Below the pieces are notes generated by a model. That model saw only the letters and a program-made list of their open reading frames with translations. It was not told where the DNA came from and searched no databases. A DNA stretch of 6,890 bases from Firmicutes bacterium UBA2296 (GTDB lineage Bacteria; Bacillota; UBA994). The stretch covers positions 1 to 6,890 of the forward strand of contig DDWC01000238.1 in NCBI GenBank assembly GCA_002345475.1. Reading direction: 5' to 3'. Within the stretch, counting starts at the first letter, position 1; each line of letters opens with the position of its first letter. A program made the translations under genes and the position numbers. Shown one piece after another: positions 1 through 5,496 of the stretch.

Positions 1-162
1 ATGCTTTGTTCCGCGATGATGGAAGGCATCACCGGTCGCAAACTGGTTAGCTATGATACCAAAAAGCTCCTTGGCAAGATCTCCGGTCTGCTTCTGTGCG
101 TCTACATCTTCTTCAAGAGCCTCGGCCATATCGCAGACGCAAGATTCACTGTGAGCGCTTAA
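1..162 (+). CDS. Possible C-terminal tail of an NrfD-like membrane protein (partial)
   Basis: Frame 1 is open from the left edge to TAA at 160-162 and gives 53 residues. It contains a basic stretch (TGRKLVSYDTKK) followed by a hydrophobic helix (LLGKISGLLLCVYIFFKSL). The pattern of a short E-G/S segment, G-R-x-L, a leucine-rich start of helix and a final Y-x-x-x-K resembles a segment of NrfD/PsrC-type quinone-interacting membrane subunits. This is recalled from family knowledge and is not a strong match. The similarity fades at about position 117, where the antisense ArsR similarity begins, so the last 14 or so residues are probably read through foreign sequence. ATG at position 1 is not claimed as the start; the gene would begin outside the window. 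The alternative is a chance open frame antisense to the repressor. Confidence 0.3.
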   Translation: MLCSAMMEGITGRKLVSYDTKKLLGKISGLLLCVYIFFKSLGHIADARFTVSA

Positions 163-237
163 GTACTCGTATATGCGCAAACGGTCGGGATGGGCCAGGG
201 CCTTCAGCACGTTGGCGCGCAGTTTGTAAATGTCCAT
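1..237 (-). pseudogene. ArsR-type repressor, N-terminal part only, probably truncated
   Basis: Reads leftwards from ATG at 237-235 and stays open to the left edge. Residues 10-41 fit the start of ArsR/SmtB winged-helix repressors: LKALAHPDRLRI, then about 13 residues on, CVCDMAEAL. In the family a CVC in this place can bind a metal or metalloid. After AEAL (near position 115) a recognition helix of the S-Q-x-T-x-S-x-H-L kind should follow. Instead the reading gives EEDVDAQKQTGDLAKEL, which I cannot match to the fold. The opposite strand looks more protein-like over 1-117, so the repressor may have been cut by a rearrangement. Ribosome binding site AGGTG (247-243) is 5 nt from the ATG. An inverted-repeat operator lies just upstream. 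The ArsR identity of the first half is fairly secure; truncation is inference, because the rest lies off the window and an unusual intact protein is possible. Confidence 0.55.
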
Positions 238-240
238 GCA

Positions 241-247
241 ATCACCT
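241..247 (-). promoter_or_regulatory. Ribosome binding site of the ArsR-type gene
   Basis: The minus strand reads AGGTGAT directly before TGC-ATG, placing AGGTG 5 nt from the start codon at 237-235. This supports that start for the truncated repressor. Confidence 0.5.
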
Positions 248-258
248 GCCTTAATTCG

Positions 259-280
259 TATATTCTCATATTGGAATATA
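259..280. promoter_or_regulatory. Inverted-repeat operator, probably for the ArsR-type repressor
   Basis: TATATTC (259-265) and GAATATA (274-280) are perfect inverted 7-mers separated by 8 nt, with a small ATAT palindrome at the centre. AT-rich 7+7 repeats of this kind are typical ArsR/SmtB binding sites. The site is 21 bp upstream of the repressor start and about 125 bp upstream of the divergent DUF296 gene, so it could serve both. Binding by this repressor is inferred from position and shape. Confidence 0.5.
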
Positions 281-405
281 GCTGTCAAGGGGATTCGCCC
301 GACAAACACCGATGACAAATGAAATCTTTCTCAGTCGGTGATCTTCTGGCAGGATTCGCAGTGCTGACACCGAAACAGATTGGAAAAGGTTGGGGAGGTA
401 GTCAA

Positions 406-954
406 ATGAGCAAGCCACAACACCATTGGGAGCTGGATGCCAAGGATCCAGCGGAGTATCATTGCTGCGAGACCACCCGGGGCCGAGAGTTCATTTTGCG
501 TTTGACGACAGGCGCCGATCCTATTCTTGCGATAAGGCAGTTTGCAATCGACAAGGGGATCAGGTTTGGCAAAGTCCATGCGGCCTTCATGGGCGCTTTT
601 CAGCCCACCATTTATGACAAGTGGGTGCCTAATGTGCATGACAAGGACGACTGGAGGCAAGAAATTTCGGCTGTCAGCACCAATCTGAGCATGCTACTGG
701 CTCTAGGCGGCCTGATAAGTCAACGCCCAAGGCAGGACGGTACCGAAGAAACCTTCGTGGCCATGCACTTTGCCTCCGGCGGGGCGTGGGACACCGGTAC
801 ATTTGGAGGTCACCTGGAAGAGGGAACCAGAGTCAAAGGCGTCATGTGCGTCTTTGTCACCGAACTTCTGGATATAGAGGTTCAGTACCAGGCCAACGTA
901 AAGCCCGGAGACCGTTACCCGGAGAACTTCTACGTCAGCACCCGCCAGAGCTAA
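406..954 (+). CDS. PPC/DUF296-domain protein
   Basis: A 182-residue protein. Residues 25-33 (RGREFILRL) open a PPC (DUF296) domain. The family hallmark follows: a His in a beta strand (H121, MHFASG) and then GGHLEEGTRV at 134-143. In solved bacterial and archaeal members these histidines bind a metal at the interface of a trimer. In plants the domain is joined to AT-hooks; bacterial stand-alone members have no settled function. No AT-hook, signal peptide or membrane segment is seen, so it is probably cytoplasmic. The ATG at 406 is chosen because GGAGG (394-398) lies 7 nt upstream; the open frame extends to an ATG at 319, but nothing supports that start. The gene diverges from the ArsR-type fragment across an operator-like repeat and ends before a shared bidirectional terminator. 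Confidence 0.8.
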   Translation: MSKPQHHWELDAKDPAEYHCCETTRGREFILRLTTGADPILAIRQFAIDKGIRFGKVHAAFMGAFQPTIYDKWVPNVHDKDDWRQEISAVSTNLSMLLALGGLISQRPRQDGTEETFVAMHFASGGAWDTGTFGGHLEEGTRVKGVMCVFVTELLDIEVQYQANVKPGDRYPENFYVSTRQS

Positions 955-987
955 GTGTTGTGGCCGGCATATTTTCCGTCCCACCAG

Positions 988-1032
988 AAAAGGATCCGGT
1001 ATGCGCGTAGTCTGCACATACCGGATCCTTTT
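988..1032. terminator. Bidirectional terminator between convergent genes
   Basis: A perfect 16-bp stem (988-1003 with 1017-1032) encloses a 13-nt loop. The outer four pairs are A-T, so a T run follows the G+C core on either strand. It lies between the DUF296 gene and the convergent gene ending at 1043, as expected for a terminator shared by both. Confidence 0.85.
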
Positions 1033-1042
1033 AATATTACTA

Positions 1043-1729
1043 TTAGCGACGCGCCAGGCGCTTACGAATCTCGTCCTGCAAGTCTTTGAACACGTACCTC
1101 GGACTTACTTCGTCCAGTAACCCTACTATGCCAGTTACTACTTCGTCGGCGATATTGCGATTCTTGGTAATCGTCTGGAGCCGTTGCCCCACAATATAAT
1201 GGATTATGCTCTCCACCGACTCCCGGGTCTGTAGCATGTTGGCAACCTTCTTACTGCGAACGGCGAACTGGATCATGTCGCGGTTGATAAGCTGGTAGGA
1301 GAGTGCACCTTTCTTATCAGTGTACTGAGACAGTATAGCCTGATATTCACGGGAGTTGACGATATCGAGATCTTCGGCAGAATCTTCTTCAGTCTCTTCT
1401 ATCTCAACCACTTCCGGTGCAGGGGCGGCCTTATCTTCCTCCGTTTGGGCGGTCGGCACGTGCCGAAGCGGGAAGGCAATGGGTTTTCTCTTGGCATAGG
1501 GCATGCCTATGGTGAGTTCTATGGCCTCGGAAAAAGCGGCTTCCGGAAACTCTGCTGCACTGATGTTTTCACGCAGTACGGGTTTAGCATCGCGCTTGTT
1601 GACGTAGGCCATTCCGGGCTGATCATAGCCGCGCTTGTGAATGACAATACCGGAACCGCCACCCTTAAGTTTCTGCCTGTAGGCAACAGCATCCAGTGAT
1701 GTAAGGCGAACATAATCTGTTCTTATCAT
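1043..1729 (-). CDS. Conserved-looking protein of unknown function, two domains joined by an acidic linker
   Basis: A 228-residue protein I do not recognise. Three parts are visible. Residues 1-92 form a mixed region rich in basic and glycine residues (KGGGSGIVIHKRG, MAYVNKRDAKPVL), ending in a basic-proline stretch. Residues 96-122 form a very acidic linker with Ala/Pro (EVVEIEETEEDSAEDLD). Residues 126-228 look helical and basic at the end (MIQFAVRSKKVANML, then EIRKRLARR). No Cys, signal peptide or membrane segment is seen. The start is secure: AGGAGG (1741-1736) lies 6-7 nt from the ATG. The gene stands alone, divergent from the dioxygenase gene and closed by the shared terminator. The basic ends around an acidic linker would suit a nucleic-acid or scaffold protein, but that is only a guess. 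Confidence 0.75.
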   Translation of the reverse strand: MIRTDYVRLTSLDAVAYRQKLKGGGSGIVIHKRGYDQPGMAYVNKRDAKPVLRENISAAEFPEAAFSEAIELTIGMPYAKRKPIAFPLRHVPTAQTEEDKAAPAPEVVEIEETEEDSAEDLDIVNSREYQAILSQYTDKKGALSYQLINRDMIQFAVRSKKVANMLQTRESVESIIHYIVGQRLQTITKNRNIADEVVTGIVGLLDEVSPRYVFKDLQDEIRKRLARR

Positions 1730-1882
1730 AGCAAACCTCCTAAATAATATACTCTCACCTTACAGTTTACCACAGTCAGGGGTTTGTTTCTGCTTTGAGC
1801 AGTTGCCGAAGATATGGCGGATAAGCCGGCAAGAGCATACAATGGAGACAAGGCGGGTTTCCACCGGAAAGGATGGTCGACA

Positions 1883-2653
1883 ATGTCGGAGAGAATGCCT
1901 GTATTGTTCGTGGGACATGGTTCGCCGATGAACGCAATTGAGGACAATGTTTTTTCACAGGGATGGAAGCAAATTGCCCGGGAAATACCGCGCCCAAAGA
2001 TGCTTCTTTCGGTATCGGCCCATTGGTATATGGCTGGCAGCCGGATAAACGACACGGCGGTGCCGCGCCTGATCTACGACATGTACGGATTTCCCAAAGA
2101 ACTGTATCAGGTTCGCTATCCGGTTCCGGGTGCGCCCACGCTGGCCGCCATGGCACAGGAACTGCTGGGAAGCGTCCTTACCGTTGACAACTCGTGGGGA
2201 ATCGATCATGGCACGTGGTCGGTGCTGCGGCATATCTACCCGGATGCAGATATCCCCTCGACGCAGCTTGGCATTGATCGCAATGCACCGGCAGAGGAAC
2301 ACTACCGGATTGGGCAGACTCTCAGCGTTTTGCGCAACGAGGGAGTGCTGATTATGGGCACGGGGAATATCGTGCACAATCTGGCGTTGGCCAACTGGCG
2401 CATGGAAAGCGGCTATGGATGGAATGACGAGTTTGACGGCTACATAAAGCAGAGCATACTGGCTGGTGATCACTCCGCTGTGGTCGACCACAAACGAGCA
2501 GGCGAATCCGCCGCGATGGCCTTTACCACTATGGAACACTACTACCCGTTACTGTATGTGCTGGGTGCCTCGTCATCCGGAGATCGCGTGCACGTCTTCA
2601 ACGAGGCGGGCACCATGGGTTCTATATCCATGACATCCTACCTTATCGGCTGA
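1883..2653 (+). CDS. ygiD: YgiD/DODA-type class III extradiol dioxygenase
   Basis: A 256-residue protein that aligns nearly end to end with E. coli YgiD (4,5-DOPA dioxygenase extradiol). Shared blocks include GHGSPMNAIEDN, PRPKMLLSVSAHW, WGIDHGTWSVL, YPDADIP and EHYYPLLYVLGA. The four metal-ligand histidines are all present: H12 (GHGSP), H47 (SAHW), H165 (IVHN) and H219 (EHYY). H109 (DHGTW) is the conserved active-site His. Characterised relatives open catechol rings with O2 and a metal; the natural substrate of bacterial YgiD-like enzymes is uncertain. The start at 1883 is preferred over 1814 because family similarity begins there and AAGGA (1869-1873) sits 9 nt upstream. No partner gene of catechol breakdown is nearby. 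It is convergent with the phosphatidyltransferase gene. Confidence 0.88.
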   Translation: MSERMPVLFVGHGSPMNAIEDNVFSQGWKQIAREIPRPKMLLSVSAHWYMAGSRINDTAVPRLIYDMYGFPKELYQVRYPVPGAPTLAAMAQELLGSVLTVDNSWGIDHGTWSVLRHIYPDADIPSTQLGIDRNAPAEEHYRIGQTLSVLRNEGVLIMGTGNIVHNLALANWRMESGYGWNDEFDGYIKQSILAGDHSAVVDHKRAGESAAMAFTTMEHYYPLLYVLGASSSGDRVHVFNEAGTMGSISMTSYLIG

Positions 2654-2679
2654 TGTCCCATAGACCAATAAAGCAAAAG

Positions 2680-2717
2680 AGACCCGGACTTCCCAGATAA
2701 AAAGGGAGGCCGGGTCT
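2680..2717. terminator. Bidirectional terminator after the dioxygenase gene
   Basis: Stem AGACCCGG (2680-2687) with CCGGGTCT (2710-2717), extended inside by CTTCCC with GGGAGG past one bulged A and one G-T pair. The loop is A-rich. TTTC follows on the plus strand; on the minus strand the stem is followed by CTTTTGCTTT. It separates two convergent genes and can serve both. Confidence 0.8.
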
Positions 2718-2725
2718 TTCTCGCA

Positions 2726-3292
2726 TCAGCGGTCTGTTTTCATAAGGTGCCACAGTGTTGGTGTGTCGGGGTCAACCTCGCCGTACTTCAGGAAGATCAC
2801 AATTTCTTCGGTAAAGCCCAGCAAGTATATGGCGAAGATTAGCGCGATGAATCCGGTCGTGTCCACAAAGAACGAAGCGATGACCAGCAGGTACACCATT
2901 ACGCCGTTAAGCTTGAGCAGAAAAGTGTGCATCATAATGGGTTTGCCGCAGCGCACCCAGGACACAGCAAAGGACAGGAAAAATATCGCGAAAAACGCAA
3001 TCATGAGATTGTTATTTGGCCCCAGGTAGTGTGGAAAGAGGCGATGCACAAACCAGGCCGTAGAAACATAGAAGAAAACATCGGCAATGGAGTCCAGAGC
3101 CTTGCCAAGTTCCGATGTCATATTAAGCTTCCTCGCCAGGTACCCGTCGAAAAAGTCAGTTGAACCGACAATTATGTAGGATATGAGAAATGCTGTTGGC
3201 ATGTCACGCAGTACAAAGTAATAGAGCAGAGGCAAAAGAAGGGCGCGCGACAAGGACAGAACATTAGGCAACGTGAAATGCGTTTTGTTCAT
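2726..3292 (-). CDS. CDP-alcohol phosphatidyltransferase family membrane enzyme
   Basis: A 188-residue membrane protein with the complete CDP-alcohol phosphatidyltransferase signature D-x2-D-G-x2-A-R-x8-G-x3-D-x3-D. The key residues are D46, D49, G50, A53, R54, G63, D67 and D71. In the family the aspartates hold the metals and the CDP-linked lipid, and the enzyme moves a phosphatidyl group to an alcohol. The start LPNVLSLSRALLLP is like that of PgsA (phosphatidylglycerophosphate synthase) relatives. About five to six hydrophobic segments fill the rest, and a short soluble tail (YGEVDPDTPTLWHL) ends it. The acceptor alcohol cannot be read from sequence. ATG at 3292 is chosen: AGGAG (3307-3303) lies 10 nt before it, but only 1 nt before the alternative GTG at 3301. 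No lipid-synthesis partner gene is adjacent. Confidence 0.85.
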   Translation of the reverse strand: MNKTHFTLPNVLSLSRALLLPLLYYFVLRDMPTAFLISYIIVGSTDFFDGYLARKLNMTSELGKALDSIADVFFYVSTAWFVHRLFPHYLGPNNNLMIAFFAIFFLSFAVSWVRCGKPIMMHTFLLKLNGVMVYLLVIASFFVDTTGFIALIFAIYLLGFTEEIVIFLKYGEVDPDTPTLWHLMKTDR

Positions 3293-3332
3293 AGGGAGCA
3301 CTCTCCTATCCTGAGATGATCCGGCGGAGACT

Positions 3333-3341
3333 ATTTTACCA
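3333..3341 (-). promoter_or_regulatory. Possible extended -10 promoter for the phosphatidyltransferase gene
   Basis: The minus strand reads TGG-TAAAAT (3341-3333), an extended -10 element with five of six bases of TATAAT. It is about 40 nt upstream of the start codon. No good -35 is seen, which is tolerated with an extended -10. Prediction only. Confidence 0.35.
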
Positions 3342-3384
3342 CGATGTCACCTGCTGAAGAAACTGCTTAATTGTTACCGGCTCC

Positions 3385-3414
3385 TTGACAATGCATGTCT
3401 ATGTATCGTAAATT
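3385..3414 (+). promoter_or_regulatory. Likely promoter of the oxidoreductase-CsoR unit
   Basis: A consensus -35 TTGACA (3385-3390) is followed after 18 nt by TAAATT (3409-3414), a moderate -10 with four of six bases. Transcription would begin near 3420, placing the CsoR-like operator directly at and after the start point. The -10 choice is uncertain. Confidence 0.45.
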
Positions 3415-3424
3415 CTTACATAGG

Positions 3425-3440
3425 ATACCCCGTAGGGTAT
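3425..3440. promoter_or_regulatory. CsoR/CstR-type operator
   Basis: ATACCC (3425-3430) and GGGTAT (3435-3440) are perfect inverted 6-mers around CGTA. Known CsoR and CstR sites in Firmicutes have the same build: ATACCC/GGGTAT arms with a short centre rich in C and G runs. It lies between the predicted promoter and the AAGGAGG ribosome binding site (3446-3452), and a CsoR-family gene follows in the same unit. Autoregulation is therefore the natural reading; it is inferred, not shown. Confidence 0.65.
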
Positions 3441-3457
3441 ATGTTAAGGAGGAAACG

Positions 3458-4912
3458 ATGAACAACTATTTCATTAAGACAACACGTACTTTCAGCTCTC
3501 TCAGGCGCTACGCCTGGATCTTCACCCTTACGGTTGCCTTCGGCGGTCTTTGGTACCCCCGATTGGGCCTGCTGGTTTTTGGTGTTATTTTTGCTCTTAC
3601 AGCCATGTCGCTATTTAAAGGCCGCTACTGGTGCGGAAACTATTGTGCCCACGGGAGCCTCTTTGATCAAGTACTTCTGCCCTTTAGCCGAAATGGCCAG
3701 CTCCCAGGCCTGCTGAAATCGAAACTCGTGCGCGCAACTGTTTTTGCCTGGTTTATGTACAACCTGACCAGTAAGTTCATTCGAGTTTCCTCGCTTTGGG
3801 GCCAGTGGATGTTTTGGGATAGGCTGGGCTTTGTCTTTGTGGCTAGCTATCTTATGGTGACTGTAGCAGGAGGATTATTGGGTCTGCTGGTAACACCCCG
3901 CACGTGGTGTCAGTTCTGCCCCATGGGCACAATGCAGCTTGGCATGTACAGGCTGGGAAAGTTTCTTGGCTGGACCAGGAAGTATGACCGGATGATTTCG
4001 ATAGAAGATACCGATAAGTGCCACAAGTGCGCCAAATGCGCACGGGTGTGTCCGATGCAGCTTACGCCCTATACCGAGTTTTCACAGAACAACCAATTCG
4101 AACACGATGCCTGTATCCGTTGCCTGACCTGTGTGGAGAACTGCCCGGCCAAAATTCTTACGCTAAGTACCGCAGTAGAAGCAGAGCAGATTCGCGAGGC
4201 CAGCGAGGACAAGGGTTACGAGCATCGTCGCAAGTTCAGCGCGATTATTACACGGATTACTGAACCGGCTAGCGATATAAGGGAGTACACTCTTTCCTAC
4301 AATTCGGACACTGGGATATCCCCTCTTCCAGGCCAGTTCATTCTGGTAAAGATTCAAGATCAGCCGGAGATCTTCCGAGCTTATTCGATATCTGGTATAG
4401 GACCGGGCAATGAGTTGCGTGTTGCCATTAAGCGAGTACCCGGCGGCTACGGTACGGGGATTATTTTCGGTACGTTCGTGCTCGACATGGAGGTTGAGCT
4501 GGAGGGACCCATGGGGCACGAACTGCTGGTTGACGATGGCGTAGATGGCCTGCTTCTCGTTGCTGGTGGCATTGGGATTACCCCCTTCATACCCATCCTC
4601 CAGGAACTGCGGGCTAAAGGGCGCCGGGCAACTTTGGTCTATGGCGCCAACACAGAGAACGACCTTGCCTTCCATGAGACACTACTGTCACTGTCGGCCG
4701 AAGGAAGCGGAATCTCTTACCTGCCTGTTTTGGCCAAACCTCAGGACGAATATTACGGGCACAGGGGCTTCGTTACCGATGTAATCCGGGACCTCGATGT
4801 AACAGCTTCACACGTCTACATGTGTGGTCCGCAGGGTATGGTTACGGCAGTCACGTCTCTGCTCCGTGAAAAGGGCGTCCCGTCCGAAAGGATATTTGCT
4901 GAGAGCGCCTGA
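3458..4912 (+). CDS. Fused membrane Fe-S / ferredoxin / flavin-NAD(P)H oxidoreductase
   Basis: A 484-residue protein with three parts. Residues 18-170 form a NapH/YccM-like membrane domain: hydrophobic helices near 20-52, 92-108 and 124-146, and two cysteine motifs, WCGNYCAHG (C59, C63) and WCQFCPMG (C151, C154). Residues 186-232 form a two-cluster ferredoxin: C188, C191, C194, C198 and C219, C222, C225, C229, each last Cys followed by Pro. Residues 255-484 form a ferredoxin-NADP reductase-like module: RAYSIS (307-312) for FAD, GGIGITPF (370-377) for the nucleotide, and MCGPQGM near the end. No C-terminal [2Fe-2S] domain follows. Electrons would pass from NAD(P)H through FAD and the clusters to a membrane or outer acceptor, or in reverse; the direction and acceptor are unknown. 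Start chosen for AAGGAGG (3446-3452), 5 nt upstream. It leads a two-gene unit with a CsoR-type repressor. Confidence 0.82.
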   Translation: MNNYFIKTTRTFSSLRRYAWIFTLTVAFGGLWYPRLGLLVFGVIFALTAMSLFKGRYWCGNYCAHGSLFDQVLLPFSRNGQLPGLLKSKLVRATVFAWFMYNLTSKFIRVSSLWGQWMFWDRLGFVFVASYLMVTVAGGLLGLLVTPRTWCQFCPMGTMQLGMYRLGKFLGWTRKYDRMISIEDTDKCHKCAKCARVCPMQLTPYTEFSQNNQFEHDACIRCLTCVENCPAKILTLSTAVEAEQIREASEDKGYEHRRKFSAIITRITEPASDIREYTLSYNSDTGISPLPGQFILVKIQDQPEIFRAYSISGIGPGNELRVAIKRVPGGYGTGIIFGTFVLDMEVELEGPMGHELLVDDGVDGLLLVAGGIGITPFIPILQELRAKGRRATLVYGANTENDLAFHETLLSLSAEGSGISYLPVLAKPQDEYYGHRGFVTDVIRDLDVTASHVYMCGPQGMVTAVTSLLREKGVPSERIFAESA

Positions 4913-4955
4913 TAATGGTTAAATAGAACTGGAGATATTCTTGGGAGGTAGCGCC

Positions 4956-5243
4956 ATGGCCGATAAGAGACAAGACGAAATCCTCGAAAAAGCAACACCC
5001 GGCCTCCTGAGCCGATTGCGCCGCATCGAAGGTCAGGCTCGCGGCCTTCAGCGTATGATTGAAGATAAGCGAGATTGCCAGGAAGTGGTCACTCAGGTGG
5101 CGGCACTAAAGGCCGCCGTTGAGCAGGTTGGCGTGACAGTTGTGGGTTGTTTGCTGGAAACAGCTATACGTCAGGCTGTGGAGACTGGCACGGACACTGA
5201 GCTGGCAGTCGAAGCGGCTAAGAAGATGCTGGGAAAGATCTAG
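4956..5243 (+). CDS. CsoR-family (DUF156) repressor with non-standard sensor residues
   Basis: A 95-residue, all-helical protein. LLSRLRRIEGQARGLQRMIEDKRDC (residues 17-41) is the family core, where helix 1-2 residues contact DNA. The first sensor Cys is present (C41). Aligned without gaps to B. subtilis CsoR, the copper His position is L66 and the second Cys position is A70. CstR keeps that second Cys; this protein does not. It has C65 instead, next to the missing His. It is therefore unlikely to be an ordinary Cu(I) sensor, and a C41-C65 pair could sense thiol, persulfide or oxidant chemistry. The start at ATG 4956 has GGGAGG (4943-4948) 7 nt upstream; a TTG at 4941 overlaps that site and is not used. 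It lies 43 bp after the oxidoreductase gene and probably represses its own operon through the site at 3425-3440. Confidence 0.85.
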   Translation: MADKRQDEILEKATPGLLSRLRRIEGQARGLQRMIEDKRDCQEVVTQVAALKAAVEQVGVTVVGCLLETAIRQAVETGTDTELAVEAAKKMLGKI

Positions 5244-5253
5244 AAGAGACGTC

Positions 5254-5304
5254 AGACAGCAACAGGTTTCCGGGTAGCAGCTTTCCGGGAACCTGTTGCT
5301 GTCT
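5254..5304 (+). terminator. Long hairpin ending the oxidoreductase-CsoR unit
   Basis: A 20-bp stem (5254-5273 with 5285-5304) has a single G-T pair and an 11-nt loop. It starts 11 bp after the repressor stop codon. Only TTAG follows, so a U run is almost missing; it may be a weak terminator or a transcript-end stabiliser. Confidence 0.55.
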
Positions 5305-5496
5305 TAGTGGCTGTTGACCCGTGCTAGCCGGCTAGTTGATGAGGCAAGGATCATTTGGCGCCATAACTAAATACAGGTGCTGAACGACAGACTTTATGCA
5401 TAGCAAGATGATCAACATGTAGCCAAATAACTACGGAACAATTCTTCGCGACCTTCGTCTATAGAGACGAGATAATGCGAAGGAGGTGAGATCACG
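5305..5496. other. Gene-free leader region with several inverted repeats
   Basis: I find no gene here. It holds a perfect 12-bp palindrome CTAGCCGGCTAG (5324-5335), a 7-bp inverted repeat ATTTGGC/GCCAAAT (5353-5359 with 5422-5428), GATCAT/ATGATC (5349-5354 with 5408-5413), and a hairpin TCGTCT-ATAG-AGACGA (5455-5470) near the inhibitor gene. I could not match the layout to a known riboswitch class or find a convincing -35/-10 pair, but the promoter of the inhibitor gene must lie here or further upstream. Confidence 0.4.
5442..5484 (+). promoter_or_regulatory. Possible leader structure covering the inhibitor ribosome binding site
   Basis: TTCTTCGC (5442-5449) can pair with GCGAAGGA (5477-5484) over 8 bp with one G-T pair, enclosing the TCGTCT-AGACGA hairpin. 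The right arm includes the first half of the AAGGAGGTGA ribosome binding site (5480-5489). Folding would hide it from the ribosome. A competing pairing, CCTTCG (5452-5457) with CGAAGG (5478-5483), covers the same bases. Base-pairing is seen; a regulatory role is inference. Confidence 0.3.

Noticed and set aside
307..340. CACCGA/TCGGTG hairpin as an attenuator before the DUF296 gene
   Set aside because: The stem is short, contains a bulge and has no T run; too weak to call.
319..405. N-terminal extension of the DUF296 gene from an upstream ATG
   Set aside because: There is no ribosome binding site at 319 and the extension has no family similarity; GGAGG sits 7 nt before the ATG at 406.
1445..1699. 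Plus-strand open frame opposite the unknown 228-residue gene
   Set aside because: No ribosome binding site or recognisable domain; it is the mirror of a well-supported minus-strand gene.
1814..1882. Longer start of the dioxygenase gene
   Set aside because: YgiD similarity begins right after the ATG at 1883, which has its own ribosome binding site; the upstream residues look like untranslated leader.
1955..2539. Minus-strand open frame of 194 residues opposite the dioxygenase gene
   Set aside because: The plus strand encodes all four conserved metal ligands over the same stretch; the minus reading is rich in His and Arg, as expected of an antisense shadow.
3395..3457. Longer start of the oxidoreductase gene
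   Set aside because: It would place the promoter -10 and the CsoR-type operator inside the coding region; the AAGGAGG site points to 3458.
5324..5335. 12-bp palindrome CTAGCCGGCTAG as a separate operator
   Set aside because: A single short palindrome with no matching regulator or promoter nearby; noted only within the leader region.
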